The notes: generated from the letters alone by a model not told the origin. A DNA stretch of 45,258 bases from CAZQGE01 sp964592815 (GCA_964592815.1 CAZQGE010000006.1:1-45258); one strand, 5' to 3'; counted from the stretch's first letter, positions 9,001 to 18,206 are shown. Translations and numbers: made by a program.

Positions 9001-11205
9001 ATGTGCAACAAACCTGAATTGTTAGCCCCGGCAGGAGACAAAAACTGCTTTTATACTGCCGTTAATAACGGCGCAGATGCTGTTTATCTTGGGTTGAACA
9101 ACTTTAATGCAAGAATGAAAGCTGAAAATTTTGACCGTGAAACATTAAAAGAATGTGTTGATTATGCGCACTTTTTTGGTGTTAAGGTTTACGTAACGCT
9201 GAATATCTTAATAAAAGATGAAGAAATGTTGCAGGCTTTGAATACAGTAAAAGATGCGTTGGAAGTTGGTGTTGACGCATTCATTGTTCAGGACTTGGGT
9301 TTGATTTACGTGCTAAAAAGATGCTTTCCCGACATAGTTTTGCACCTAAGTACGCAAGCAGGCGTTCATAATCTTGAAGGTGCAAAAATTGCTGAAAGAC
9401 TTGGAGTTAAAAGAGTGGTTTTGTCAAGAGAAACCAAACTTGACGACATAAAAGCTATAAAAAAAGGCACAAATTTGGAAATTGAATATTTTGTTCAAGG
9501 CGCACTTTGTGTGTGTTTCAGCGGGAATTGCTATTTATCGTCTAAAGAATTTGACGCAAGCGGAAACAGAGGACTTTGCAAGCAACTTTGTCGTTTGCCA
9601 TATAAATATACGCTTGGAAATTTAGAAAAAAGCGGTTACGTTTTGTCTGCAAAAGACTTATGTATGCTTGAAAGTCTAAAGGAATTGCAAGAAGCGGGCG
9701 TAACTTCATTCAAAATTGAAGGAAGAATGAAGCGTGAAGGCTACGTCGGAATTGTGGTAAAGACATATCGTCAAGCGTTGGATAGCAAATTTGATAAATT
9801 AGAAATTAAAAAAGCATTAAGAAATTTGCAAACAGCGTTTAATAGACAGTTTCTCAAACGCGCGTATCTGGACACGGAAAATGAAAATATCGTAAATAGT
9901 CAGACCGCAAACCATATAGGGATTGAAATTGGAGAAGTGCTTGGCGTTTCTCCATTCAAAAATCTAAGCAAAATAACAATCAAAAGTGATACGGAAATAT
10001 GCAAAGGAGACGGGCTTAAGTTTTTTGAAAACTCCATAGAAAAGGCATCTCTTGGTGTTGGCAGCGTAACAAAGATTGGCAAAGATTGCTATGAAGTTAT
10101 AAGTTCTGCTAAAGTTAAACCGCTTTGGAAAGTTAATTTGATTTTGCAAGCTAAAACAGAAAAAGAGGTAATTGAAAACAAAAGATTTTGCGATGTCAAC
10201 GTTCAAATTAAGGCATACGCTAACACTCCAATAAAGATTTTTGCTTACACAAAAGATGAAAAAATCGTTTATGTAGGCACCGAAAATTTACAACAAAGCA
10301 TATCTTCTCCAATGACAAAAGAAGGTTTTGAAAATAATTTCAAAAAGGTTTCCGACAGCGGATTTAGACTAAAACGATGTGATGTTTCAACAGATAACGT
10401 GTTTTTATCGGTTTCCAAATTGAACGAAATTAGGCGTGAAATCTATGAAGATTTGAAGCGAAAAATTATTGAGCGTCACACGCCCAAATTTGAAGATAAA
10501 GAAAATTATTTAGAAACGTTCAAATATATGGAAAATTCAGAAAACAATGTTTACAGTGACAGATTGAAAGATAAACACCAACTTAGTGCGCAATGTCAAG
10601 AAATTTTGCATACCTTTTACTATGTTTATCCTTGGACTAAAAATGTTGATTGTGAGTGCGAAAACACAACGCTAGTATTGTGTCCGTCAAGCTATGACGA
10701 GAAAGGAATTGATGAAATTTTAAGCAAGGTTAAATCGAAAAATCTAGATAAGGCATTGTTGCTTCCGTCAATTGCAAACGGCAACGACATAGACACCTTG
10801 AAGAAGATATTATTAAACGAAAAATATTTGAAATTGGCATTTGTAGCGGACAACGTTTACGGTTTGGATTTTATTGCAAATGGATTTGAAGTGTACGGTG
10901 GTGCTGGACTTAACGTGTACAATCGCTATTCACAAATTATAGTTCAAAACTTAGGCGCAAACTTATGTCAACAGTCTGCCGAATTGCCACAAACAACGCA
11001 TATTGAAAATACCGTTGAAATTTCAAATTTTTTGTTGCCAATGATGACGTTTGCGCATTGTCCATACAAAACTATTTACGATGGAAGTTGCCGAAATTGC
11101 AAATTTGCTGAGGACTTGATTTTGTCAGACGGAAAGAGAAATTTTAGGATAGAAAGGTATCGTGTTTCAAATTGTTATTTCAAAATTTTCAAATTAGACG
11201 AATAG
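9001..11205 (+). CDS. U32 family protein, RlhA-like (23S rRNA hydroxylation) with DUF3656-type C-terminus
   Basis: 734 residues. It opens with PELLAPAGD as in the U32 family and carries the U32 signature at residues 162-180: E-x-F, then GALC170, four residues, G-x-C177-x-L-S. Two more cysteines (about 193 and 197, in GLCKQLCR) complete a set typical of the iron-sulfur U32 proteins. The length and extra C-terminal domain fit RlhA, which makes 5-hydroxycytidine in 23S rRNA, better than the shorter TrhP-type tRNA enzymes; many homologues are still labelled peptidases or collagenases. The C-terminus has a further Cys cluster (CPYKTIYDGSCRNC). A 54-residue protein gene follows after 38 nt. Confidence 0.85.
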   Translation: MCNKPELLAPAGDKNCFYTAVNNGADAVYLGLNNFNARMKAENFDRETLKECVDYAHFFGVKVYVTLNILIKDEEMLQALNTVKDALEVGVDAFIVQDLGLIYVLKRCFPDIVLHLSTQAGVHNLEGAKIAERLGVKRVVLSRETKLDDIKAIKKGTNLEIEYFVQGALCVCFSGNCYLSSKEFDASGNRGLCKQLCRLPYKYTLGNLEKSGYVLSAKDLCMLESLKELQEAGVTSFKIEGRMKREGYVGIVVKTYRQALDSKFDKLEIKKALRNLQTAFNRQFLKRAYLDTENENIVNSQTANHIGIEIGEVLGVSPFKNLSKITIKSDTEICKGDGLKFFENSIEKASLGVGSVTKIGKDCYEVISSAKVKPLWKVNLILQAKTEKEVIENKRFCDVNVQIKAYANTPIKIFAYTKDEKIVYVGTENLQQSISSPMTKEGFENNFKKVSDSGFRLKRCDVSTDNVFLSVSKLNEIRREIYEDLKRKIIERHTPKFEDKENYLETFKYMENSENNVYSDRLKDKHQLSAQCQEILHTFYYVYPWTKNVDCECENTTLVLCPSSYDEKGIDEILSKVKSKNLDKALLLPSIANGNDIDTLKKILLNEKYLKLAFVADNVYGLDFIANGFEVYGGAGLNVYNRYSQIIVQNLGANLCQQSAELPQTTHIENTVEISNFLLPMMTFAHCPYKTIYDGSCRNCKFAEDLILSDGKRNFRIERYRVSNCYFKIFKLDE

Positions 11206-11243
11206 GAAAACATTATGCAACCACAATATACGTGGAGGCAATT

Positions 11244-11408
11244 ATGAAAAAAAACAGAAAAAAGCAATATGAATATTTGTTAAAAAACGGAAATCAAACG
11301 AAAGAAGACGTTTTGGCGTCACGCTTTGACCCTAATGGAAGCTATACGGGTAAACCTATTTATGACGCTGACGGAAAAATACCTGTTCAAGACGCTGATG
11401 ATTTGTAA
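11244..11408 (+). CDS. Small conserved-looking hypothetical protein (54 aa)
   Basis: Starts at the ATG with GGAGG 6 nt upstream (11233-11237), just after the U32 gene and probably in its operon. The N-terminus is basic (MKKNRKKQYEYLLKNG), the middle reads SRFDPNGSYTGKPIYDADG and the acidic tail is PVQDADDL. It has no membrane span, signal or cysteines. The charge split and the clear ribosome site argue for a real gene, but I assign no function. Confidence 0.65.
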   Translation: MKKNRKKQYEYLLKNGNQTKEDVLASRFDPNGSYTGKPIYDADGKIPVQDADDL

Positions 11409-11528
11409 TTTTCGATAAAAAATAAAATTTATCAAAAGTAGCCTTAAAATTTTGCAAATATCATTCAAATACAAATTATTTTAATCTCGAGAGACGTAAC
11501 TATTAAAAATAATGTAAATAAAATTTTA

Positions 11529-11557
11529 TTGTATTGAAAAGTTAGATACAGTATGTT
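11529..11557 (+). promoter_or_regulatory. Possible promoter of the MacB-type transporter gene
   Basis: TTGTAT (11529-11534), 17-nt spacer, TATGTT (11552-11557), about 50 nt before the ATG at 11610. The hexamers are moderate. Confidence 0.35.
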
Positions 11558-11609
11558 AAACTATTCTAACTAGAAGTGTGACTTGGAATCTTTTACCAAG
11601 GAAGATTTA

Positions 11610-14447
11610 ATGTTAAAATTAGAAGAAATCAATAAAACTTATTTTAACCACGCCAACACAATCAACGCATTGTCTGACGTTACTCTTGAATTTCGTGAAA
11701 GCGAATTTGTTTCGATTTTAGGGCCGAGTGGTTGCGGAAAAACTACGTTGTTAAACATTATAGGCGGTTTGGACAGATATACAGACGGCGATTTGATTAT
11801 CAATGGAATTTCTACAAAATGTTTTGATGAAAAGCACTGGGACGCATATCGTAATGCGACGGTGGGTTTTGTTTTTCAAAGTTATAATTTAATTCCGCAT
11901 TTGAACGTTTTACAAAACGTTGAAATTGCGCTTTGTCTTGCGGGCGTAAAACGTAAAGATAGAAAAGCTCTTGCGATAAAATCGTTGGAGAGAGTTGGCG
12001 TTGCAAACGAAATGTTGAAAAAGCCAATGGAACTCAGCGGCGGACAAATGCAAAGGGTTGCAATAGCTCGCGCACTTGTTAACAATCCTAAAATTATTTT
12101 GGCGGACGAACCTACGGGCGCATTGGATAGTGAGCTTGGTTTGCAAGTTATGGACTTATTGAAAGAAATTTCAAAAGAACGACTTGTTGTTTTGGTCACG
12201 CACGACAGCGATATTGCAAAAGAGTTCAGCGACAGAATTATCCGAATAAAAGACGGCAGAGTTATTGAAGACTCCAACCCGATTGCTCCCGAAGACGTTT
12301 TGGAACAAACACCGTCCAATATTTTGTCAGATGAGCAAATTACAAATTCGGAAGATGATACCAAATCTTTGGACGAAAAAAGAGAACGTGAAGATTGTTG
12401 TCAATGTGTTGACACTAAGCGTAAAAACGAAAAAAAATCAAGAAACTCAGATAATAACATTGCAGCAAGCAGGTTCTTATGTGAGAAAAAATTCAAAAAA
12501 CAAGAATATAAACAAAACAAAATTTCAAATAGGAAGAAGAAAGGCTTTAATAAAAACGAAATTTTTAATGCTATGGGTTCGTTTTTCAACGGAAGCAAGA
12601 AAAAATTTTGTAACGACTTAAAGCCGTCTTCAATGAGTTTCTTTACGTCCATTCGTTTGAGTTTCAACAATTTGTGGAACAAAAAGAAAAGAACAACAAT
12701 GACAGTTTTGGCAGGAAGCATCGGAGTAATAGGTCTTGGTTTGGTATTGGCTTTTGCAACTGGGTTTAATACTTATATTGCAAACGGAGAAAAGACTATT
12801 TTTGGAATGCTGCCTGTTGGCATTTATGAATATAATTTAGAGTATGATTTTGTTACTCAAATGTTAAATAATTTCAAAAACGACACAAACGTTGGAGATT
12901 TCAAAGACGACGGCAAACTTGTTATTGGTGGAGATAAGGTAGGCTCATCTGTTACAGATGACTTTATGAACAATCTGTCAACTTTTGTCGGACAAAACAA
13001 ACTTACCCCTGAGTTTGGCAACTATATAAAAAATTTGGATAAGGCGACAGCTGAAGCAGTAAACGTTGTTTACGGCACACAGATGAATATGATAACTCGA
13101 GCAAAAGACAATAACGGCGTAGAATTTTATCAAGATGTTTCGCCCAGCTATAAAAACACTTCTGCTCTTAATATTGTGACTAGTGTATTTGGTGAAAACA
13201 CACTAGAACCAAACGGTTGGAATCAACTTGTCGGCGGCAAAAAGTTTATGGAAATGTATTATGAGGTTTTGGAAGGGCATTATCCTGTAAACAAAAACGA
13301 GATTGTTTTGGTTATCGATGGCAATAATACAGTCAGCAAAACTGTTTTGCAACAATTTGGGATTGATATTTACAAAAGAGGCGGAGACGGCAAGGTTATC
13401 CTTGACACGTTCAATATGCCAACTATTAGAGATGATATAACTTTTAGCGAAATTATTGGAGATAGTCTTATAAACAACAAAATTAAACTAATTGCAAATG
13501 ATGACTACTACCAAAAAACAACTCCAACAGACCCTGATTCATATTTTAGGAAACCATTAAATAATCAATCTGAGTTGCAAACAATTTACAATTCAACAGA
13601 CAACATAGAGTTGAATGTTGTTGGCGTTTTACGAGTAAAGCCAAATGCCAGAGTTTCGGCAGTAGGTTGCAACTTCTGCTATACGCCTGAACTTGGCGAA
13701 TATATAAAAAATAAGGCGAGCGAGAGTAAAGTTGCGATCAAACAAAATGAGTTAATTGAAAACGACATCAATAGAACTGCATTCGACGAAGAAATGCCAA
13801 AAGACGTGCCTATTGAAACTTCTATCGACAAGTTCTTGAACAACGTTTTGGCAAAGACGTCTTTTTTGAAAGCAATCGGTGTGGATTCTTCTCCGAAATA
13901 TATTAAGATTTATCCCTCAACGTATAAGATGCGAGAAGCAATCGAAAATAAAATATCCGCTTGGAATACTGTCAATGACGAGAAAATCAAAGAAGTTGAC
14001 GTGGCAAAAATTTATACTCACAACGTAAAGAGTTTGGCAGATTTGATGAGGAGCATTTTAATTGGTGTAGCTGCAATTTCGTTGGTGGTTTCAGTTGTTA
14101 TGCTTGGCATAATAACCTCTAACTCTGTTATAGAAAGAACGCACGAAATCGGCATACTGCGCAGTCTTGGCGCAAGAAAGTTGGATATAGCTTGGGTGTT
14201 CTTGTCAGAAACGTCAATTTTAGGGTGCGGAAGCGGGTTGTTTGGTATTGTAACAATATACGCGCTTTGTCCGTTGATAAGTTTGTTTATTGAGAAAAAC
14301 CTAAATATTGCCGGTTTCTTGATATTCAAACCGCTTGAAGCGTTTATATTGTTTTCAATTTCGTTCTTGTTGACTATAATATCGGGAGTAATGCCCGCTA
14401 TAAGCGCATCAAGAAAAAATGTTGTTGACGCTATACACGTTGATTAA
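11610..14447 (+). CDS. MacB-type fused ABC transporter (ATPase plus FtsX-like permease)
   Basis: 945 residues. Residues 1-230 are an ATPase of the LolD/MacB class: Walker A GPSGCGKTT, signature LSGGQMQRVAIA, Walker B IILADEPTGALD and H-loop VTHD. A polar Lys/Asn-rich linker of about 110 residues with a CCQC cluster follows. A first membrane span (VLAGSIGVIGLGLVLAFATG, near 355-375) leads to an external domain of about 430 residues, and three C-terminal spans carry the FtsX motif ERTHEIGILRSLGARK. MacB proteins work as mechanotransmitters for export or sensing from the outer leaflet. The start is the ATG behind AAGGA; a TTG 27 nt upstream is weaker. No two-component partner is adjacent. Confidence 0.88.
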   Translation: MLKLEEINKTYFNHANTINALSDVTLEFRESEFVSILGPSGCGKTTLLNIIGGLDRYTDGDLIINGISTKCFDEKHWDAYRNATVGFVFQSYNLIPHLNVLQNVEIALCLAGVKRKDRKALAIKSLERVGVANEMLKKPMELSGGQMQRVAIARALVNNPKIILADEPTGALDSELGLQVMDLLKEISKERLVVLVTHDSDIAKEFSDRIIRIKDGRVIEDSNPIAPEDVLEQTPSNILSDEQITNSEDDTKSLDEKREREDCCQCVDTKRKNEKKSRNSDNNIAASRFLCEKKFKKQEYKQNKISNRKKKGFNKNEIFNAMGSFFNGSKKKFCNDLKPSSMSFFTSIRLSFNNLWNKKKRTTMTVLAGSIGVIGLGLVLAFATGFNTYIANGEKTIFGMLPVGIYEYNLEYDFVTQMLNNFKNDTNVGDFKDDGKLVIGGDKVGSSVTDDFMNNLSTFVGQNKLTPEFGNYIKNLDKATAEAVNVVYGTQMNMITRAKDNNGVEFYQDVSPSYKNTSALNIVTSVFGENTLEPNGWNQLVGGKKFMEMYYEVLEGHYPVNKNEIVLVIDGNNTVSKTVLQQFGIDIYKRGGDGKVILDTFNMPTIRDDITFSEIIGDSLINNKIKLIANDDYYQKTTPTDPDSYFRKPLNNQSELQTIYNSTDNIELNVVGVLRVKPNARVSAVGCNFCYTPELGEYIKNKASESKVAIKQNELIENDINRTAFDEEMPKDVPIETSIDKFLNNVLAKTSFLKAIGVDSSPKYIKIYPSTYKMREAIENKISAWNTVNDEKIKEVDVAKIYTHNVKSLADLMRSILIGVAAISLVVSVVMLGIITSNSVIERTHEIGILRSLGARKLDIAWVFLSETSILGCGSGLFGIVTIYALCPLISLFIEKNLNIAGFLIFKPLEAFILFSISFLLTIISGVMPAISASRKNVVDAIHVD

Positions 14448-14463
14448 CTTTACAATTAAAGCC

Positions 14464-14491
14464 TTGATTATTCATTGAAACTTGTTATAAT
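14464..14491 (+). promoter_or_regulatory. Promoter placed in front of a terminator stem
   Basis: TTGATT (14464-14469), 16-nt spacer, perfect TATAAT (14486-14491). The expected start, about 14498, lies inside the left arm of the terminator at 14492-14523, so RNA from here lacks much of that arm. Confidence 0.55.
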
Positions 14492-14523
14492 AATATCGGT
14501 TTGCAAAAACCGATATTTTTTTT
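14492..14523 (+). terminator. Intrinsic terminator of the MacB-type gene
   Basis: 11-bp perfect stem (14492-14502 with 14507-14517), GCAA loop, and eight T (14516-14523). It ends only 11 nt before the next start codon. Confidence 0.85.
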
Positions 14524-14534
14524 AGAGGTGCGCT

Positions 14535-15623
14535 ATGCAGAACTTGCCAAAATATAATTATCCAAATTTTCAAACTGCGCAATTTAACGATTGTCCCAAT
14601 GCAAAACTAGTTGCGGCAGAAAAAGACGGGGTTGTTCCAAACGATTTTCACGCTACAACCATATATCCAACTTTCGTAAAAATTGATGGAAAATGGAAAC
14701 TTATTAAGCGCACAAGAATGGATTGCGTCATTGTTGTTGCAGATAACGAACCTTATGCGGTTGAATTTCGCAATATCAAGAAAGATGACAAAGTGGTTGT
14801 TGGAAGAAGTGAAAAGGGTGGCGATGGCGTTTATATTGATTTTGATGCCTTTTTAAGTGACGAGGAAAAGTTTGGAGATAAGTTTGCGTTTAGGCAAGGT
14901 CGTTCAAGAGAGTCGTCATACAGCCAGGACTATGATATGCTTTACGATATTTTAAGAAATGACAAAGAAAACGGCAATATTCTTTGGGTTATGGGTCCAG
15001 CTGCCGTATTTGATTACGATTCACGAAAAGCGTTTCAAAACTTAATTGACAAAGGATACGTTGACGGAGTTTTGGCAGGAAACGCCTTTGGCACTCACGA
15101 TTTGGAAGGCAGTTATTTTCATACCGCCTTGGGACAGGACATATATACAAAAAAAAGTATGCCAAACGGACATTATCACCATATTGAGGTTTTGAACAGA
15201 GTTCGTCGCGAGGGGTCTGTTGCGGAATTTGTAAAGAAATACAATATAACCGACGGAATTATGGCTACATTGGAAAAGAACAACGTACCATACGTTTTGG
15301 CTGGTTCAATACGCGACGACGGTCCATTGCCTTGTGTTTATTCTGACGTATATAAAGCGCAAGACGCAATGCGTAATTTGGTTTCAAAAGCTACGACCGT
15401 GATTGCTCTTGCAACTCAGCTGCATACAATTGCAACGGGAAATATGACGCCGAGTTATTTTGTGGAAAGCGATGGAACTTTGCGCCCCGTATATTTTTAT
15501 TCAGTTGATATTTCTGAATTTGCTGTCAATAAATTGCGAGACAGAGGCAGTTTGTCTGTCAACACCATTGTAACAAACGTGCAAGATTTCTTGGTAAATA
15601 TGGACAGAAATTTAGTGAAATAG
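14535..15623 (+). CDS. Archaeal-type ornithine cyclodeaminase relative (TIGR00300, LOR/SDH family)
   Basis: 362 residues. It resembles the family containing the methanogen ornithine cyclodeaminase and the C-terminal domain of the cyanobacterial arginine dihydrolase AgrE/ArgZ. Diagnostic phrases include WVMGPAAVFD, GVLAGNAFGTHDLEGS, NGHYHHIEVLNRVRR, YVLAGSIRDDGPLP and ATQLHTIATGN. Members use NAD in a Rossmann-type domain; the reference enzyme turns ornithine into proline and ammonia. The N-terminal half keeps the LOR/SDH-type beta domain, but no guanidino-hydrolase domain is fused, so an arginine dihydrolase activity is unlikely. The start has AGAGGTG upstream. Ornithine cyclodeamination is the best guess; the substrate is not proved. 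Confidence 0.72.
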   Translation: MQNLPKYNYPNFQTAQFNDCPNAKLVAAEKDGVVPNDFHATTIYPTFVKIDGKWKLIKRTRMDCVIVVADNEPYAVEFRNIKKDDKVVVGRSEKGGDGVYIDFDAFLSDEEKFGDKFAFRQGRSRESSYSQDYDMLYDILRNDKENGNILWVMGPAAVFDYDSRKAFQNLIDKGYVDGVLAGNAFGTHDLEGSYFHTALGQDIYTKKSMPNGHYHHIEVLNRVRREGSVAEFVKKYNITDGIMATLEKNNVPYVLAGSIRDDGPLPCVYSDVYKAQDAMRNLVSKATTVIALATQLHTIATGNMTPSYFVESDGTLRPVYFYSVDISEFAVNKLRDRGSLSVNTIVTNVQDFLVNMDRNLVK

Positions 15624-15722
15624 CAAAAAATATGACAATTAAAAACGTTGTTATTTAGCCAAAAAAATGAAGTTAAAAATTAGATAAAAAAGCAAATAAA
15701 CAATTAATAAAAACAGATAAAA

Positions 15723-15758
15723 AAACGGTAAAGTGCAAAATATGGCACTTTACCGTTT
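15723..15758. terminator. Bidirectional terminator
   Basis: Perfect 14-bp stem (15723-15736 with 15745-15758), 8-nt loop, A-rich left and T-rich right flanks, between convergent genes. Confidence 0.88.
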
Positions 15759-15786
15759 CTTTTTGATACTTAAAGTATAAATATGA

Positions 15787-16038
15787 TTATTTATATTGTT
15801 TTTTCATTTTCATAACGTCGCTTAATCTTGCAAAATAAATAAGTTCGCCGCCGACAAAAATTACTGACGCCAAAGCGTACATTGCAATGGCTATTGCTCT
15901 TGCCGCTGCCGTCGCTACTGCGTATTGAAAATATAAGCCAATCGACATACTTATAAATGCGGTTAAAAAGTTTGCTACCATAGCAATAAACAATACTGTG
16001 CAATAGATTTTGAATTGTGTATAGCTTTCAGCTTGCAT
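15787..16038 (-). CDS. Small membrane protein (83 aa)
   Basis: The start has an excellent AAAGGAGG site at normal spacing. Hydrophobic stretches are at about residues 10-33 (YCTVLFIAMVANFLTAFISM) and 37-68, which may be one long or two short spans, so two or three spans in total. The tail is basic (LSDVMKMKKQYK). No known family is recognised. It stands alone between a terminator and the divergent sulfatase gene. Confidence 0.72.
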   Translation of the reverse strand: MQAESYTQFKIYCTVLFIAMVANFLTAFISMSIGLYFQYAVATAAARAIAIAMYALASVIFVGGELIYFARLSDVMKMKKQYK

Positions 16039-16143
16039 AGGTTTTATCCTCCTTTTTTATTAAGTATTCTCCATATTTTGTAAAATATTCTCTTTTTTGC
16101 ATTAAAGAATCGACATATTGCTAATCAAATTTGCTTGTATGAG

Positions 16144-16172
16144 TTGAAATGATTATATAAGTGTAGTATTAT
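16144..16172 (+). promoter_or_regulatory. Promoter of the sulfatase-maturase operon
   Basis: TTGAAA (16144-16149), 17-nt spacer, TATTAT (16167-16172), 38 nt before the sulfatase ATG, which has a GAGGATG site. Confidence 0.6.
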
Positions 16173-16210
16173 CTTATTTGTAATTACGTTTTTAATGAGG
16201 ATGTATTTTT

Positions 16211-18205
16211 ATGAAAGAAGGGTTGCTAGATAAGCAAAAAAGTTTTGTTCAGAGTCCATTGCATTTTGAAAAAAGCGCAAATTTACTGGATGCGTCAATA
16301 TTTATAGTTTCGTTTGCTTTGTTTTTTGTGACTTTGGTGTGTGGCTTCAATTTTCTTACATTAGTTTGCGTTCTGTTATCTATGTTCTTGGGGCTTGTTA
16401 TGATGATAAGCCTTTTGAGATTTAACAAAATAAACGTTTTCAGGTTTGCAAGTTACGGCTTGTTGTTGTTCGGCACAGCTTTTGTTTATATTTGCCGTGG
16501 AGCCGACTCTTTTGGTTATCGATTGGGTTATAACTTGATGGTTGTGCTTTTGGCTTTGATTGCTTATATCATTGTAGGCATTTTACCTTATGTGAAAATT
16601 GAAAAAGTGAAATTTTACCTTTCAAGAATTGGAATTGCGCTTATGATTGTTGGTTCGCTTTGCTATTTCTTGTTTATGAATATTCGTTTGAAACCCACGG
16701 TTGAGCGTATGTGGGAAGGTCAAGAAAACTATTTGAACGACATAAAAAATAATCATCAAGTTGACGCGGCAAAACCAAACGTCCTGGTAGTTTTGATGGA
16801 CGATATGGCATACTCTGATATTTCAAGTTATAGCTATATGTCCGAAAAAGACGCAACAATTAAAACTCCAAACATTGACTCAATAGGCAAAAACGGAATT
16901 ATGATGGACAACTGTTACAGCTCATCACCAGTAAGTTCTCCGTCTAGGTTCGGAATTTTGACAGGACGCTATTCTGCAAGAGGATACCTTGATAACGTTG
17001 TATTCCCGACAGCACAGCAAGTTGCGCCGTTTGGTTCGACAAGATTTTTCAATGCTTTCCAATTCCAAAACAACGTTGACGGAATTTTGGGCGATGAGAT
17101 TACCGTTGCAGAAGCTATGCAAAGTAGCGGTTACCATACGGGCTTGTTTGGCAAATGGAATTTGGGCGATTACGGTGAGTATTTGCCAACAAATCAAGGG
17201 TTTGATTATTTCTTTGGAAGCCACTATGTAAACGATATGACACCATATAACGTTGTAAGAGAAAGCAACGGAAAATTTGAGGAAGTTTATTCGCACAATG
17301 ATATGCTTGACCAGTCCTTGTCAACTTCACGCTTTACTTCTGAAGTCAATGGATTTATTGATGAAAGCATAGCGAGTGGTGAAAAATTCTTTGCTCAATA
17401 TTGGTCGCCCTGGCCACATTTTCCAATTTTCTCAAACTTTAATGGGAACGGTGTTGGTGACAAATCTGACGACAGCTATATTGATTGCATTCAAGAATTT
17501 GATAAGAGTATGGGTGAAATTATCAAAAACCTCAAAACCAAGGGTATTTATGATGATACGTTGATAATTTTTACATCGGATAACGGCCCAGGCAGAGAAG
17601 GCGTTACGGGAGCATTAAGAGGCAGAAAGAACACTCCGTTTGAAGGCGCGCACAAAGTTCCATTTTTGGCTTGCTATCCAAACGGTGATATTGGTGACGC
17701 AATGACAGCAGACGCTGACGGCAACAAACGCATAACTTCTAGGTGCACAAATATGGACGTTTTTAACACAATTCTTGATTATGCTGCGCTTCCGTTGCCT
17801 ACTGACAGAGTGATTGACGGTGTATCTATGCGCGCTTTATGGAATGGCTCTATTGCGCAAGATAAAGACGTACACAAGAGTATTTTCTACTTGAAAGGTG
17901 GAAAAGTCAAAGGCGTTAATATGCCAATTTTGACGACGTACACCGAATATAGAGTTGATTTGAGTGGCAATATAGTGCCAGACGTAAAAAATAAAGTTTA
18001 CGACTTCAAGTATTACAAGGACGTTCAAACCGAAAACTCGGCGTTCTTCAATCAGCACTACAAAAACTACTTGTTTAACTTGGATACAGACCAAGCTGAA
18101 GGCTACAACATTGCTATGAATCGTCCCGACCTTGTTAATACTCTAAAAAATGAATTTGAAAGATTTGAAAAAGAACTTAAGGTAAACCGCAGAGGTATTT
18201 TGTAA
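16211..18205 (+). CDS. Membrane-anchored Ser-type sulfatase
   Basis: 664 residues in two parts. Residues 26-157 hold five membrane spans. The rest is a type I sulfatase: metal-binding MDD at 196-198, the formylglycine motif S242-S-P-S-R246 followed by FGILTGR, a lysine/histidine region (GLFGKWNLGD), WPHFP, and SDNGPGREG near 457. The residue to be oxidised is serine (AGT codon, 16934-16936), not cysteine, which in anaerobes calls for an anSME-type radical SAM maturase; one starts 1 nt after the stop. Five spans ahead of an alkaline-phosphatase-fold domain copies the layout of lipoteichoic acid synthase, but that enzyme uses threonine and has no such motif. Likely substrates are sulfated host glycans; specificity is unknown. 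Confidence 0.88.
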   Translation: MKEGLLDKQKSFVQSPLHFEKSANLLDASIFIVSFALFFVTLVCGFNFLTLVCVLLSMFLGLVMMISLLRFNKINVFRFASYGLLLFGTAFVYICRGADSFGYRLGYNLMVVLLALIAYIIVGILPYVKIEKVKFYLSRIGIALMIVGSLCYFLFMNIRLKPTVERMWEGQENYLNDIKNNHQVDAAKPNVLVVLMDDMAYSDISSYSYMSEKDATIKTPNIDSIGKNGIMMDNCYSSSPVSSPSRFGILTGRYSARGYLDNVVFPTAQQVAPFGSTRFFNAFQFQNNVDGILGDEITVAEAMQSSGYHTGLFGKWNLGDYGEYLPTNQGFDYFFGSHYVNDMTPYNVVRESNGKFEEVYSHNDMLDQSLSTSRFTSEVNGFIDESIASGEKFFAQYWSPWPHFPIFSNFNGNGVGDKSDDSYIDCIQEFDKSMGEIIKNLKTKGIYDDTLIIFTSDNGPGREGVTGALRGRKNTPFEGAHKVPFLACYPNGDIGDAMTADADGNKRITSRCTNMDVFNTILDYAALPLPTDRVIDGVSMRALWNGSIAQDKDVHKSIFYLKGGKVKGVNMPILTTYTEYRVDLSGNIVPDVKNKVYDFKYYKDVQTENSAFFNQHYKNYLFNLDTDQAEGYNIAMNRPDLVNTLKNEFERFEKELKVNRRGIL

Positions 18206-18206
18206 A

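Noticed and set aside
9001..11205. Secreted collagenase/protease function for the U32 protein
   Set aside because: There is no signal peptide, and the Cys set and length fit the iron-sulfur RNA-modifying U32 branch better than a protease.
11410..11437. AT-only hairpin after the 54-residue protein gene
   Set aside because: The stem has almost no GC pairs and a bulge; not a convincing terminator.
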